Part shown: piece after piece, positions 33,935 through 42,687 of the stretch
Layout: each line of letters begins with the position of its first letter
Numbering within the stretch: position 1 is the stretch's first letter
From: Sphingomonas lycopersici
GTDB taxonomy: Bacteria > Pseudomonadota > Alphaproteobacteria > Sphingomonadales > Sphingomonadaceae
Assembly: GCF_026130605.1 (NCBI RefSeq)
Contig: NZ_JANFAU010000018.1
Coordinates: 1 to 58,463, forward strand
Length of the DNA stretch: 58,463 bases
Reading direction: 5' to 3'
Translations under genes and position numbers: made by a program
The notes under the pieces: model-generated
Database searches by the model: none
What the model was told of the DNA's origin: nothing
What the model saw: only the letters and a program-made list of their open reading frames with translations

Positions 33935-33984
33935 CATTGTAAAATTCGACAAAGGCACGATGTTGCGTTACCCTCGCGCGACGG

Positions 33985-34290
33985 ATGAAGACCGAAATAC
34001 CTACCCCTAATCAGACAGCAGCGAACCAGACGGCACAGCGCGTGCGCGTCGGCATGATCGGCCTTGCCGCGGTCGTGCTGCTGATCGGGCTCGCCAGCGC
34101 GATCTTCAGCGCGGCGAGCCACGAGAAGCCCGTCGCGACGATCGACGCCCCGAAGGCGGAGGCGGTCGCCAATATGACGCTGGCCAACAATACCGTCCCG
34201 GCCGCGACCGCGCCGAACGAGCCGCTCGCCGAACTCGGCGTCGCGCCCGCCACGACCAACGGCGCCGCGCCGGCCACGCCGCACCACTGA
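33985..34290 (+). CDS. Small single-span membrane protein, unknown function
   Basis: 101 residues. A short polar N-terminus is followed by one membrane span (VGMIGLAAVVLLIGLASAIF, about 23-42), then an Ala/Thr/Pro-rich external tail with repeated ATxxN pieces. I do not recognise a family. It lies 50 bases after cysK and upstream of the MraZ-box region, so it could be the last gene before the dcw promoter. Codon use is like that of its neighbours. Confidence 0.7.
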   Translation: MKTEIPTPNQTAANQTAQRVRVGMIGLAAVVLLIGLASAIFSAASHEKPVATIDAPKAEAVANMTLANNTVPAATAPNEPLAELGVAPATTNGAAPATPHH

Positions 34291-34383
34291 GCGCCCGATG
34301 CAGCACGATCCGCTGCTTCCCTTGGCCGTCAGCCGGAGCTGATCCGACATGACGACTGATTCCACGATGTCCGCGCGATCGCC

Positions 34384-34557
34384 GGGGAAGAATGGGGAAA
34401 TCGCCCCCGTTTCCCCGATTGTCCCCGATTCCGGCGCCCTCATTGCGCGAACGGAAGTGGAACAACATTGCCCCACGCCCATGTTCGAGGGAGGAAAACC
34501 CCCCGATTAGGCGCGTTTTCCCCGACTTACCCCAGATTTCCCTTCCCATCCCCGAAG
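34384..34557. promoter_or_regulatory. Predicted MraZ-box array (dcw cluster control region)
   Basis: GC-box motifs repeat with 10-bp spacing, as expected for MraZ operators (TGGGN repeats with 5-base spacers). Forward GGGGA is at 34384 and 34394. In reverse orientation, TCCCCGATT is at 34412 and 34422, and four boxes start at 34519 (TCCCC), 34529 (ACCCC), 34539 (TCCC) and 34549 (TCCCC), each exactly 10 apart. Further CCCC runs occur at about 34478 and 34500. This is 126 or more bases before the mraZ start. The rest of the 392-base gap (34291-34682) has no other gene seen; the core promoter hexamers are not clear. Confidence 0.75.
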
Positions 34558-34682
34558 AGCCCTGATATCTATCAGAGCTGCAGAGGGGCGGACTCGCTGT
34601 ATTCAATCTTCGCAAGCACCGGGCGGCCGGGGTGGCCGATTTCCGGGCCGGAGAAGCGCGTCCGTCGCCGGGTGAGGTGGGC

Positions 34683-35183
34683 GTGTCGGAAAGGGTCGAC
34701 TATCAGGGAAAGGGTATCGCGCTCGTCGACGAGAAGTCGCGGGTTGCCATCCCGAACACCCTGCGCGCCATGCTCGCGAAGAATTCCCCGCGCGCAGACG
34801 GCAAGGACGGCGGGACCGTCATCATCGCCCCGCATCCAGAGCATCGCTGCCTGATCGCTTATGATCCGAAGTTCGTGCCCTTCTGGAAGGCGCGGCTGGA
34901 GCAGCTCGATGCCGCGCAGTTCGAGAAGAGCGGGCGCACCGATTACAATATCCTCGATCGCGCCGGCGGTGCCGAGCCCTTGCCGTTCGACGGCAGCGGG
35001 CGGTTCATCATGCCGGCGTTCGAGCGCAAATATGCGCGGATCGGCAATGTCGCCTTCTTCCACGGATCGTTCCACTGGATCACGATCTGGAGCCCGAAGA
35101 TCCTGATCGAGACGCCGGGGATCGACCCGTTCCTCAAGGAATATGTCGAGTTCGCCTGCGAGGAAAAGGGGTATGCGCTGTGA
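34683..35183 (+). CDS. mraZ: Transcriptional regulator MraZ
   Basis: DNA-binding repressor of the dcw operon, AbrB-like, forming rings. 166 residues from GTG 34683, preceded by GAGG at 5 bases. Two MraZ half-domains are visible: GIALVDEKSRVAIPNTLR (first DxKxR motif, with Ser in place of Gly) and FDGSGRFIMPAFERKYARIG (second). It has the longer sphingomonad form with an extended loop between. Its stop overlaps the rsmH GTG. The box array upstream fits autoregulation. Confidence 0.96.
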   Translation: MSERVDYQGKGIALVDEKSRVAIPNTLRAMLAKNSPRADGKDGGTVIIAPHPEHRCLIAYDPKFVPFWKARLEQLDAAQFEKSGRTDYNILDRAGGAEPLPFDGSGRFIMPAFERKYARIGNVAFFHGSFHWITIWSPKILIETPGIDPFLKEYVEFACEEKGYAL

Positions 35184-36139
35184 CCGCGCCGGCCGACCCC
35201 CATATCCCGGTGCTGCTCGACGAGGTGCTGGCGGCGCTTGCCCCGGCGCCCGGTGAGACGATGGTCGACGCGACCTTCGGCGCGGGGGGCTACACCCGCG
35301 CGCTGCTGACAAAGGGCGCGCGGGTGTTCGCCTTCGATCGCGACCCCGATGCGATCGCCGCCGGGCGTGCGCTGGAAAGCGCCGAAGCGGGCCTGATCCT
35401 CGTGCCGGCCGAATTTTCCGCCCTGGCCGGCGAGCTCGATGCGCGCGGCGTGCCCCCGGTCGATGGCGTGGTGATGGATATCGGCGTCTCGTCGATGCAG
35501 CTCGACCGGCCTGAGCGCGGCTTCTCCTTCCAGGGCGACGGGCCGCTCGACATGCGCATGTCGCAATCGGGGCCGTCGGCGGCCGATTTCGTCAACACCG
35601 CGGACGAGGCGCTGATCGCCGACGTGCTGTGGCGTTACGGCGAGGAGCCGCGTTCGCGCCGCGTGGCGAAGGCGATCGTCGCGGCGCGCCCGCTGACCAC
35701 CACCGGCGCGCTGGCGCAGGTCGTGCGGCGTGCGCTGGGGCATCGGCCGCACGACAAGAAGGATCCGGCGACGCGCGCTTTCCAGGCGATCCGCATCCAT
35801 GTGAACCGCGAACTGGAGGAGCTCGCCCGCGGGCTCGCCGCGGCGGAGCGGGTGCTGGCGCCGGGCGGGCGGCTGGCGGTGGTGACGTTTCACAGCCTGG
35901 AGGACCGGCTGGTGAAGCGCTTCCTGCGTGAGCGCAGCGGATCGACCCCGGCGGGGTCGCGGCACCGGCCGGAAGCGCGCGAGGCGCGGTCCCCGAGTTT
36001 CGAGCCGGCGGCGAAGGCAGTGCGCCCGAGCGCGGCGGAAGTGGCACGCAACCCCAGGGCGCGGTCGGCGACGCTGCGCACCGCGCGGCGCACCGCCGCC
36101 GCGGCCTGGGATGCCGGTGCCGAGTTTGTGGAGGCGTAA
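35180..36139 (+). CDS. rsmH: 16S rRNA m4C1402 methyltransferase RsmH
   Basis: SAM-dependent methyltransferase (MraW). 319 residues from GTG 35180, overlapping the mraZ stop (GTGA). Motifs: HIPVLLDEVLAALAP, SAM site VDATFGAGGYTRALL, FAFDRDPDAIAAG, DIGVSSMQLDRPERGFSF, RAFQAIRIHVNRELEEL and VVTFHSLEDRLVKRFL. The Arg/Ala-rich C-terminus (about 255-319) is normal for the family. ftsL begins 2 bases after the stop. Confidence 0.97.
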   Translation: MTAPADPHIPVLLDEVLAALAPAPGETMVDATFGAGGYTRALLTKGARVFAFDRDPDAIAAGRALESAEAGLILVPAEFSALAGELDARGVPPVDGVVMDIGVSSMQLDRPERGFSFQGDGPLDMRMSQSGPSAADFVNTADEALIADVLWRYGEEPRSRRVAKAIVAARPLTTTGALAQVVRRALGHRPHDKKDPATRAFQAIRIHVNRELEELARGLAAAERVLAPGGRLAVVTFHSLEDRLVKRFLRERSGSTPAGSRHRPEAREARSPSFEPAAKAVRPSAAEVARNPRARSATLRTARRTAAAAWDAGAEFVEA

Positions 36140-36141
36140 CG

Positions 36142-36900
36142 ATGGCAGCGACGTATCGATTGAAAGGTCTGGGTTGGTTCGGCGGCGTGGTGATCGTGTC
36201 GCTGGGCTTCTATCTGGTCTCGCTTCAGGTCGCGGCCGAGCGCAAGCGGCTCGAGCAGGTCAATGTCCGCATCGGCCTCGCCCAGCGCGATATCCGCGCG
36301 CTGGAGACCGAGTTCGACGTGCGCTCCAACCTGACCCAGCTCGAACGCTGGAACGGCGACACGCTGGCGCTCGCCTCGCCGACCGCCGGCCAGTTCGTGC
36401 GTGACGAGGGGCAGCTCGCCTCGATCAACTTCGACCGTGGCGTCCCGGCGCAGGTCCCGGGCCAGCAGCAGGGCGCAGTGCGCACCGCGTCGCTGCTCGT
36501 GCCGTCGTCGCCGGGGCCGGTCCGCGCTGCTGCGCCGGCGCCGGTGATCGACGAGGCCCCCGCGGTGGCGGTCGCCGCCGCGCGGCCCGCGACCTTGATG
36601 AAGGTGTCGGCGCATAGCGGCGATGCCGCGCCGCGGCTGATCCCGGCGGTGGTGATGCACGGCGATCTCGCCGACGCGACCGTCGCGGCGCGCAAGGCCA
36701 AGGCGAAGGATAAGCCCGCGGCCGACCGGCCCGCGCCGAAGCTCGCGGCGGCGGTGGTGATGCATGCCGAACTGGCCTCGTCCGCGCCGATCTCGCGCAA
36801 GGCGAAGGCGGTGGCGATGCTCGACAAGTCGCTGCTCAGCGACACGACGATGGGCGATCTGGCGAGCGGCGCGCGCGCCGAGGCACGGCGGCTGCGTTGA
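36142..36900 (+). CDS. ftsL: Extended FtsL-like divisome protein
   Basis: Bitopic divisome protein of the FtsQBL complex, identified by position (rsmH-ftsL-ftsI) and layout. 252 residues against about 90-130 for typical FtsL. One span (GVVIVSLGFYLVSLQVAAER, about 15-33) is followed by a coiled coil (about 32-70; ERKRLEQVNVRIGLAQRDIR) and the short FtsL-like ERWNGDTLALASPTAGQF. Residues 100-252 are an extra Ala/Pro/Lys-rich periplasmic tail holding a duplicated motif (AVVMHGDLA at 169 and AVVMHAELA at 204, each ending RKAKA). Sequence similarity to FtsL is weak in general, so the name rests on context. Confidence 0.88.
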   Translation: MAATYRLKGLGWFGGVVIVSLGFYLVSLQVAAERKRLEQVNVRIGLAQRDIRALETEFDVRSNLTQLERWNGDTLALASPTAGQFVRDEGQLASINFDRGVPAQVPGQQQGAVRTASLLVPSSPGPVRAAAPAPVIDEAPAVAVAAARPATLMKVSAHSGDAAPRLIPAVVMHGDLADATVAARKAKAKDKPAADRPAPKLAAAVVMHAELASSAPISRKAKAVAMLDKSLLSDTTMGDLASGARAEARRLR

Positions 36901-38618
36901 CCTCGCTGGTCGCGCGCCCTGCTCGATCGGTAAAAGCCAGCGAGGCGCGCCACGCGCTGCTCGCGACGCAGCATCTGCGCCTGATGATGCTGATGCTGCT
37001 GTTCGCCGCTGCGGTGACCTTGGTCGTCGGGCGGCTCGCGTGGCTCGCGATCGAGGGGCGGCCGACGCGACCCGCGATCCTCGGCGCCGCGCTGCGCGGC
37101 GATATCGTCGATCGCAACGGCGAGCCGCTTGCGCGGACGATCGACGCCTGGGCGATTGGCGTCCATCCCGATCGCCTGCTCGGCGACCGCAGCGAGATCG
37201 CGCAGAAGCTCGCCGATCTGATGCCCGATATCGGCAGCCAGCAATGGTTCTACGCGCAGATCACCAAGAAGGTATCGTTCACCTATCTCAACCGTCGCGC
37301 CAGCCCCGCCTTGGTCGAGGCGGTCAATGCGATCGGCGAGCCGGGGATCGTGTTCGAGCGGGAGTCGCAGCGGCTCTATCCGCAATCGTCGCTCGCCGCG
37401 CATGCGCTCGGCTATCTCTCGACCGACGGCAAGGGCATGGCCGGCATGGAGCGCGCGCTCAACGCGCGGCTGACCGATCCGGCGCAGAACGGCACCCCGG
37501 TGCAGCTGTCGATCGACAGCCGCGTGCAGGCCGCGATGGAAAGCGAACTCGGCCGCGCGATGAACGACATGCAGGCCAAGGGCGCGGGCGGGATCGTGCT
37601 CGACGTCCACACCGGCGAAGTGATCGCGATGGTCTCCTTGCCCTATTTCAATCCCAACCGCGTCGGGATGGCCGGCACCGAGGAGCTGCGCAACAACGTC
37701 ACCCAGTCGGTCTACGAGCTCGGCTCGACCTTCAAGCCTATCGCGATGGCGGCGGCGATCGATTTCGGCGTCGTCACCGACATGAGCCGCCGGTTCGATG
37801 CGACCGCGCCGATCAAGGTCGGCGGCTATACGATCCACGACGATCGCGGGCACGAGCAGAAGCGCTGGCTCAACATCCCGGAAACATTGATCTATTCGTC
37901 GAACATCGCCACCGCGCGGATCGCCGATGAGGTCGGTGCGGAGCGGATGCAGACGATGTTCCGCCGGCTCGGCTTCAGCACCAAGCCCGATATCGAACTG
38001 GTCGAAAAGGGGCGGCCGATCTGGCCGACCTATTGGGCGCGCACCACGGTGATGACCACCGCTTACGGCCACGGCATCGCGGTGACCCCGTTGCACCTCG
38101 CGAGCGCCTATGCCGCGCTGGTCAACGGCGGGATCTGGCGCCCGGCGACCCTGCTCAAGGCCCAGCCCGGGCATGAAGCCAAGGGGCGCCGCGTGCTCCA
38201 GCAATCGACCAGCGACCGGATGCGTCAGCTGCTGCGGCTCGTCGTGCTCGACGGCACCGGGCGTCGCGGCGAGGCGCCGGGCTATCGCGTCGGCGGTAAG
38301 ACCGGCACCGCCGAGGTGGCGCAGCGCGGCGGCTATGCCCGGAACACCAACGTCTCGACCTTCGCCTCGGCCTTCCCGATGGACGCGCCGCGCTATGTCG
38401 TGATCGTGATGATGGATTCGGCCAAGCGCGTGCAGGCCAATTCGTTCCAGACCACCGCTGCCTATACCGTCGCCCCGGTGGTCAGCCGGGTGGTCAGCCG
38501 CACCGGCGCGCTGCTCGGGGTGATCCCCGATGATCATCGCGACATCGACGAAAGCGACCTCAATCCGCTGCTGTGGAAGGCGCCCAACAAAAAAGAAGAA
38601 AAAGGGAGCGCGGAATGA
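36897..38618 (+). CDS. ftsI: Peptidoglycan D,D-transpeptidase FtsI (PBP3)
   Basis: Septal cross-linking enzyme. 573 residues; the first usable start is TTG 36897, overlapping the ftsL stop (TTGA). One N-terminal span (LMMLMLLFAAAVTLVVGRL), a dimerisation domain (RGDIVDRNGEPLART, YPQSSLAAHALGYL), and the transpeptidase with SxxK in STFKPIAM (Ser about 277), SSN in YSSNIATARI, and KTGTAE (Lys about 467). The stop overlaps murE (ATGA). A downstream start cannot be excluded but would cut into the cytoplasmic segment. Confidence 0.96.
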   Translation: MTSLVARPARSVKASEARHALLATQHLRLMMLMLLFAAAVTLVVGRLAWLAIEGRPTRPAILGAALRGDIVDRNGEPLARTIDAWAIGVHPDRLLGDRSEIAQKLADLMPDIGSQQWFYAQITKKVSFTYLNRRASPALVEAVNAIGEPGIVFERESQRLYPQSSLAAHALGYLSTDGKGMAGMERALNARLTDPAQNGTPVQLSIDSRVQAAMESELGRAMNDMQAKGAGGIVLDVHTGEVIAMVSLPYFNPNRVGMAGTEELRNNVTQSVYELGSTFKPIAMAAAIDFGVVTDMSRRFDATAPIKVGGYTIHDDRGHEQKRWLNIPETLIYSSNIATARIADEVGAERMQTMFRRLGFSTKPDIELVEKGRPIWPTYWARTTVMTTAYGHGIAVTPLHLASAYAALVNGGIWRPATLLKAQPGHEAKGRRVLQQSTSDRMRQLLRLVVLDGTGRRGEAPGYRVGGKTGTAEVAQRGGYARNTNVSTFASAFPMDAPRYVVIVMMDSAKRVQANSFQTTAAYTVAPVVSRVVSRTGALLGVIPDDHRDIDESDLNPLLWKAPNKKEEKGSAE

Positions 38619-40027
38619 AGCTCGGCCAGATCACCGGCGGAAACGAAGCCGCGCAGGTGACCGGCTTCGCGATCGATCATCGCAAGGTCGCGCCGGGCAA
38701 TGTGTTCGGCGCGTTCGAGGGCCAGCGCGTCAACGGCGAGGATTATATCCCCGCGGCGATCGCCGCCGGCGCGGTCGCAGTGGTCGCCCGGCCCGGCGCG
38801 ACGGTCGAAGGCGCGGCGCATATCGCGAGCAGCAACCCGCGCGCCACCTTCGCCGCGCTCGCCGCGACCTTCTTCGCGCCGTTTCCGGCGGTGTCGGTGG
38901 CGGTCACCGGTACCAACGGCAAGACCTCCACGGTCGAGATGACGCGCCAACTGTGGCGGATGGCCGGATATCATGCCGCCTCGATCGGCACCCTGGGCGT
39001 CTCGACCGCAGACGATCAGGTGACGACCGGGCTCACCACCCCCGATGTGGTGACCTTCCTCTCCAATGTCGCCGGGCTGGCGCGCGAGGGGGTAACGCAT
39101 CTCGCATTCGAGGCGTCGAGCCACGGCCTCAGCCAATATCGCACCGAGGGCGTGCCGGTGGCGGCGGCGGCCTTCACCAATCTGAGCCGCGATCACCTCG
39201 ATTATCACGGCGACATGGCGGCCTATTTCACCGCCAAGCTGCGGCTGTTCTCCGAAGTGCTGAGCGATGACGGCACCGCGGTGGTGTGGGTCGACGATCC
39301 GCAGTCCGAACGGGTGATCGATCTCGCCCGCGCGCGCCGCAACAAGCTGGTGACGGTCGGCGAACATGGCGACACGCTGCGGCTGGTGTCGCGCGATCCG
39401 ACCTTGCTCGGGCAGGGGCTGGTGATCGCCGCCGAGGGGCGCGAGCATAAGGTGACGCTGCCGCTGATCGGCGCCTATCAGGCGGCCAATGCCCTGGTCG
39501 CGGCGGGGCTGGTGATCGCCACCGGAGGTGATGTCGCGACGACGATCGCCAATCTGGCGCGGCTCCAGCCGGTGCGCGGGCGGCTCGAACGCGCGGTGAT
39601 CGCCCCCAGCGGCGCACCGGTCTATGTCGATTATGCGCATACCCCCGATGCGCTGGAGGCGGCGATCGCGGCGCTGCGCCCGCATGTTGCGGGGCGGCTG
39701 ATCCTGGTGTTCGGCGCCGGCGGCGACCGTGACGCCGGCAAGCGCGAGCCGATGGGGCAGATCGCCGCCGCGGCGGCGGATATCGCGATCGTCACCGACG
39801 ATAACCCGCGCAGCGAAGATCCGGCGGCGATCCGCGCCGACATTCTGGAGGGCGCGCCCAACGCGCTCGAAATCGGCGACCGCCGCACCGCGATCGCCGA
39901 GGCGATCCGCATGGCCGGCGCGGAGGATATCGTGCTGATCGCCGGCAAGGGGCATGAACAGGGCCAGATCGTCGGTGATCTCGTCCTGCCGTTCGACGAT
40001 GTAACTGTCGCAAGGGAGGTAGCGTGA
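38615..40027 (+). CDS. murE: UDP-MurNAc-tripeptide ligase MurE
   Basis: Adds the third stem residue. 470 residues from ATG 38615, overlapping ftsI. Motifs: ATP loop TGTNGKTSTVEMTRQLWR (about 100), SSHGLSQYRTEG, NLSRDHLDYHGDMAAYF, VDYAHTPDALEAAIAAL and DDNPRSEDPAAIRADIL. DNPR is the signature for meso-diaminopimelate selection over Lys. It ends GTGA into the small frame that follows. A near-consensus AAGGGAGG lies in its last codons. Confidence 0.98.
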   Translation: MKLGQITGGNEAAQVTGFAIDHRKVAPGNVFGAFEGQRVNGEDYIPAAIAAGAVAVVARPGATVEGAAHIASSNPRATFAALAATFFAPFPAVSVAVTGTNGKTSTVEMTRQLWRMAGYHAASIGTLGVSTADDQVTTGLTTPDVVTFLSNVAGLAREGVTHLAFEASSHGLSQYRTEGVPVAAAAFTNLSRDHLDYHGDMAAYFTAKLRLFSEVLSDDGTAVVWVDDPQSERVIDLARARRNKLVTVGEHGDTLRLVSRDPTLLGQGLVIAAEGREHKVTLPLIGAYQAANALVAAGLVIATGGDVATTIANLARLQPVRGRLERAVIAPSGAPVYVDYAHTPDALEAAIAALRPHVAGRLILVFGAGGDRDAGKREPMGQIAAAAADIAIVTDDNPRSEDPAAIRADILEGAPNALEIGDRRTAIAEAIRMAGAEDIVLIAGKGHEQGQIVGDLVLPFDDVTVAREVA

Positions 40028-40155
40028 AAAGGAAGATCAACATCCCCGCCCGTCCGTTCGCCCAGGTGGACGGCGAGAAGCGCCCGCGCGAGCGTCGCAA
40101 GCTCGGGCTGCGATACGAACTGGTCACCGGCGATGCGGTGAGCGGGCTGCGTTGA
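40024..40155 (+). CDS. Candidate 43-residue basic protein between murE and murF
   Basis: GTG 40024 overlaps the murE stop (GTGA), and AAGGGAGG (40012-40019) lies 4 bases upstream, one of the best Shine-Dalgarno sites in the window. The 43 codons run to TGA 40153-40155, with 36 of 43 codons ending in G or C, like neighbouring genes. The product is basic (KRKINIPARPF, GEKRPRERRKLGL) without a membrane span and ends TGDAVSGLR. I do not recognise a family. It is in the usual position where murE normally meets murF directly, so it would be translated in the dcw operon. It might alternatively be only a coupling leader that re-delivers ribosomes toward murF, which starts 26 bases later without a good site. 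Confidence 0.6.
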   Translation: MKRKINIPARPFAQVDGEKRPRERRKLGLRYELVTGDAVSGLR

Positions 40156-40181
40156 CGCGGCCCTGATCCTATAGCCGGGTG

Positions 40182-41546
40182 ATGACGCTCTGGACCTCAG
40201 CCGAGATCGCGGCCGCCACCGGCGGCACGCCTTCTGCCGACTTCGCCGTTTCGGGGGTCGCGTTCGACAGCCGTGAGATCGGCAGCGGCGATCTGTTCGT
40301 CGCGATGAAGGGCGCGGAAACCGACGGCCACAAATTCCTCGATGGAGCCTTCGCGCGGGGCGCGGCGGGTGCGCTGGTATCGCAAGATACCGCGCACCCT
40401 TACGTCCGCGTCGCCGATACCTTCGCCGCGCTGGAGGATCTGGGCCGCGCGGCGCGGGCGCGGATGCAGGGCAAGGTGATCGGCGTCACCGGGTCGGTCG
40501 GCAAGACCTCGACCAAGGAGGCGCTGTTCGCCGCGCTCGATCGCGGCGCGCGCGGCGCGGTGCATCGTTCGGTCAAGAGCTACAACAACCACACCGGGGT
40601 CCCGCTCAGCCTCGCGCGGATGCCGCGCGACACGCGCTTCGGCGTGTTCGAAATGGGGATGAGCCACGCCGGCGAGCTCGCGCATCTCACCGCGCTCGTC
40701 CGGCCGCATATCGCGATCGTCACCGCGATCGCCCCGGCGCACACCGAATTCTTCCCCGACGAAAGCGCGATCGCCGATGCCAAGGGTGAGATCTTCCGCG
40801 GGTTGGAGCCCGGCGGGGTGGCGATCGTCCCTTATGACAGCCCGCATCGCGACCGGCTGATCGCGGCGGCCACGCCTTATGCCGCGCGGATCGTCACCTT
40901 CGGGCGCGATGCCGGCGCCGATGTCCACCCGGTCGAGGCGATGCGGCTGGCGAACGGCACCTTCGTCACCGCCAGGGTCGGCGAGCGCGAGCTGAGCTTC
41001 ACGATCGCCCAGCCGGGCAATCACTGGGTGTCCAACGCGCTGGCGGTGATCGCGGCGGTCGATGCGGCGGGCGGCGATCTCGGGCTGGCGGGGCTCGCTT
41101 TGGGCGAGCTCGGCGGGCTGCAAGGGCGCGGCGAACGCTTCACCGCGACGGTCAAGGGAGGCGAGGCGCTGGTGATCGACGAGAGCTACAACGCCAACCC
41201 CGCCTCGATGGCGGCGACGCTGGCGGTGCTGGCGCACGAGCCCGGGCGGCATGTCGCGGTGCTCGGAGAGATGCGCGAACTGGGCGAGGCGAGCGACGCC
41301 TATCACGCCGCCTTGGCCGAGCCGGTGCTGGCCGCGCACGTCGAAACGGCGCTGCTGGTCGGCGAAAAGATGACGCCGCTGGCGGAGGCCCTTGAGGGGC
41401 GCGTCGATTTCGTCCATGTGCCCGATGCCGCAAGCGCGCTGGATCGTCTGGCTCAGATGATCGCGCCGGGCGATGCGGTGCTCGTCAAGGGATCGAACGG
41501 AGTCGGGCTGTCGCGCGTCGTCGCGGCGCTCGCCGGGGGCGTGTAA
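40182..41546 (+). CDS. murF: UDP-MurNAc-tripeptide-D-Ala-D-Ala ligase MurF
   Basis: Completes the pentapeptide by adding D-Ala-D-Ala. 454 residues from ATG 40182 (an adjacent GTG 40179 is also in frame). Motifs: FDSREIGSGDLFVAMKGAET, ATP loop TGSVGKTSTKEALFAAL, HRSVKSYNNHTGVPLSLAR, FEMGMSHAGELAHLTAL, and DESYNANPASMAATLAVL. Its own ribosome site is weak, which makes coupling to the preceding small frame plausible. Confidence 0.97.
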   Translation: MTLWTSAEIAAATGGTPSADFAVSGVAFDSREIGSGDLFVAMKGAETDGHKFLDGAFARGAAGALVSQDTAHPYVRVADTFAALEDLGRAARARMQGKVIGVTGSVGKTSTKEALFAALDRGARGAVHRSVKSYNNHTGVPLSLARMPRDTRFGVFEMGMSHAGELAHLTALVRPHIAIVTAIAPAHTEFFPDESAIADAKGEIFRGLEPGGVAIVPYDSPHRDRLIAAATPYAARIVTFGRDAGADVHPVEAMRLANGTFVTARVGERELSFTIAQPGNHWVSNALAVIAAVDAAGGDLGLAGLALGELGGLQGRGERFTATVKGGEALVIDESYNANPASMAATLAVLAHEPGRHVAVLGEMRELGEASDAYHAALAEPVLAAHVETALLVGEKMTPLAEALEGRVDFVHVPDAASALDRLAQMIAPGDAVLVKGSNGVGLSRVVAALAGGV

Positions 41547-41548
41547 AA

Positions 41549-42619
41549 GTGTTGTACCTGATCGCCGAGAGCCTCGGTTTCCCGAGTGTCCTCAATCTCA
41601 TCCGCTATCTTTCCTTCCGTACCGGCGGCGCGGTGGCGACGGCCCTGTTCATCGGGCTGATCATCGGGCCGAAGTTCATCGGCTGGCTGCGCGTGCGGCA
41701 GGGCAAGGGCCAGCCGATCCGCGCCGACGGGCCGCAGACCCATCTCGCCAAGCGCGGTACGCCGACGATGGGCGGGCTGATGATCCTCACCAGCCTCAGC
41801 CTCGCGATCCTGATCTGGATGGATCTCAGGAATCCGTTCGTCTGGGCCAGCCTGTTCGTGACGCTCGGCTTCGGCGCGATCGGGTTCATGGACGATTACG
41901 ACAAGGTGACCAAGGCGACCACCGCCGGGATACCGGGGCGGGTGCGGCTGCTGCTCGAATTCCTCATCGCGGGCGCCGCGGCGTGGATCATCAGCCAGGA
42001 GAACGGCACCGGGCTGTTCCTGCCGTTCACCAACCGTTACTATCTGGAATTAGGGTATCTTTACCCACTGTTCGCCGCCTTCACGATCGTATCGTTCGGC
42101 AATGCGGTCAATCTGACCGACGGGCTCGACGGGCTGGCGACGATGCCGGTGATCATCGCCGCGGTGGCGTTCATGATCATCGCCTATCTCGCCGGCAACG
42201 TGAAATTCGCCGATTATCTCGGCATTCCGCACGTGCCGCGCGCGGGCGATCTGGCGATCTTCTGCGGCGCGATGGTCGGGGCGGGGCTCGCCTTCCTCTG
42301 GTATAATGCGCCACCCGCGGCGGTGTTCATGGGCGATACCGGCAGCCTCGCGCTCGGCGGCGCGCTGGGGACGATCGCGGTGATCGCGCATCACGAGATC
42401 GTGTTGGGGATTATCGGCGGGCTGTTCGTGGTCGAGGCCTTGTCGGTGATCATCCAGGTCGCGGTGTACAAGCGCACCGGCAAACGCGTGTTCCGCATGG
42501 CGCCGATCCACCACCATTTCGAACAATTGGGCTGGAGCGAGCCGACGGTGGTGATCCGATTCTGGATCATCGCCTTGGTGCTCGCGCTCGCCGGGCTTTC
42601 GACGTTGAAGCTGCGGTGA
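41549..42619 (+). CDS. mraY: Phospho-MurNAc-pentapeptide transferase MraY
   Basis: Integral membrane enzyme making lipid I. 356 residues from GTG 41549, normal length with about 10 spans. Motifs: KRGTPTMGGLMIL, FMDDYDKVTKATTAGIPGRV (catalytic Asp pair), NAVNLTDGLDGLATMP, and MAPIHHHFEQLGWSEPTVVI. Its stop lies within the stem of the strong hairpin at 42612-42647. It is the last gene before a repeat-filled gap of 163 bases. Confidence 0.98.
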   Translation: MLYLIAESLGFPSVLNLIRYLSFRTGGAVATALFIGLIIGPKFIGWLRVRQGKGQPIRADGPQTHLAKRGTPTMGGLMILTSLSLAILIWMDLRNPFVWASLFVTLGFGAIGFMDDYDKVTKATTAGIPGRVRLLLEFLIAGAAAWIISQENGTGLFLPFTNRYYLELGYLYPLFAAFTIVSFGNAVNLTDGLDGLATMPVIIAAVAFMIIAYLAGNVKFADYLGIPHVPRAGDLAIFCGAMVGAGLAFLWYNAPPAAVFMGDTGSLALGGALGTIAVIAHHEIVLGIIGGLFVVEALSVIIQVAVYKRTGKRVFRMAPIHHHFEQLGWSEPTVVIRFWIIALVLALAGLSTLKLR

Positions 42620-42647
42620 AAAGGATGCGCACATCCTTTTCACCGCA
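42612..42647 (+). terminator. 16-bp perfect hairpin at the mraY end
   Basis: TGCGGTGAAAAGGATG (42612-42627), loop CGCA, and CATCCTTTTCACCGCA (42632-42647) form a perfect 16-bp stem that includes the mraY stop codon. A second 8-bp perfect hairpin follows (ATCCCCGC 42647-42654, GCGGGGAT 42659-42666). No T run, so attenuation, RNA processing or insertion of a repeat are the options. Confidence 0.75.
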
Positions 42648-42687
42648 TCCCCGCGCAGGCGGGGATCTCATGCCGCAAGCACATGCG

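Noticed and set aside
36225..38537. Minus-strand open frame of 770 codons across ftsL and ftsI
   Set aside because: Antisense shadow of two conserved dcw genes, His/Arg/Asp-rich without domain signatures.
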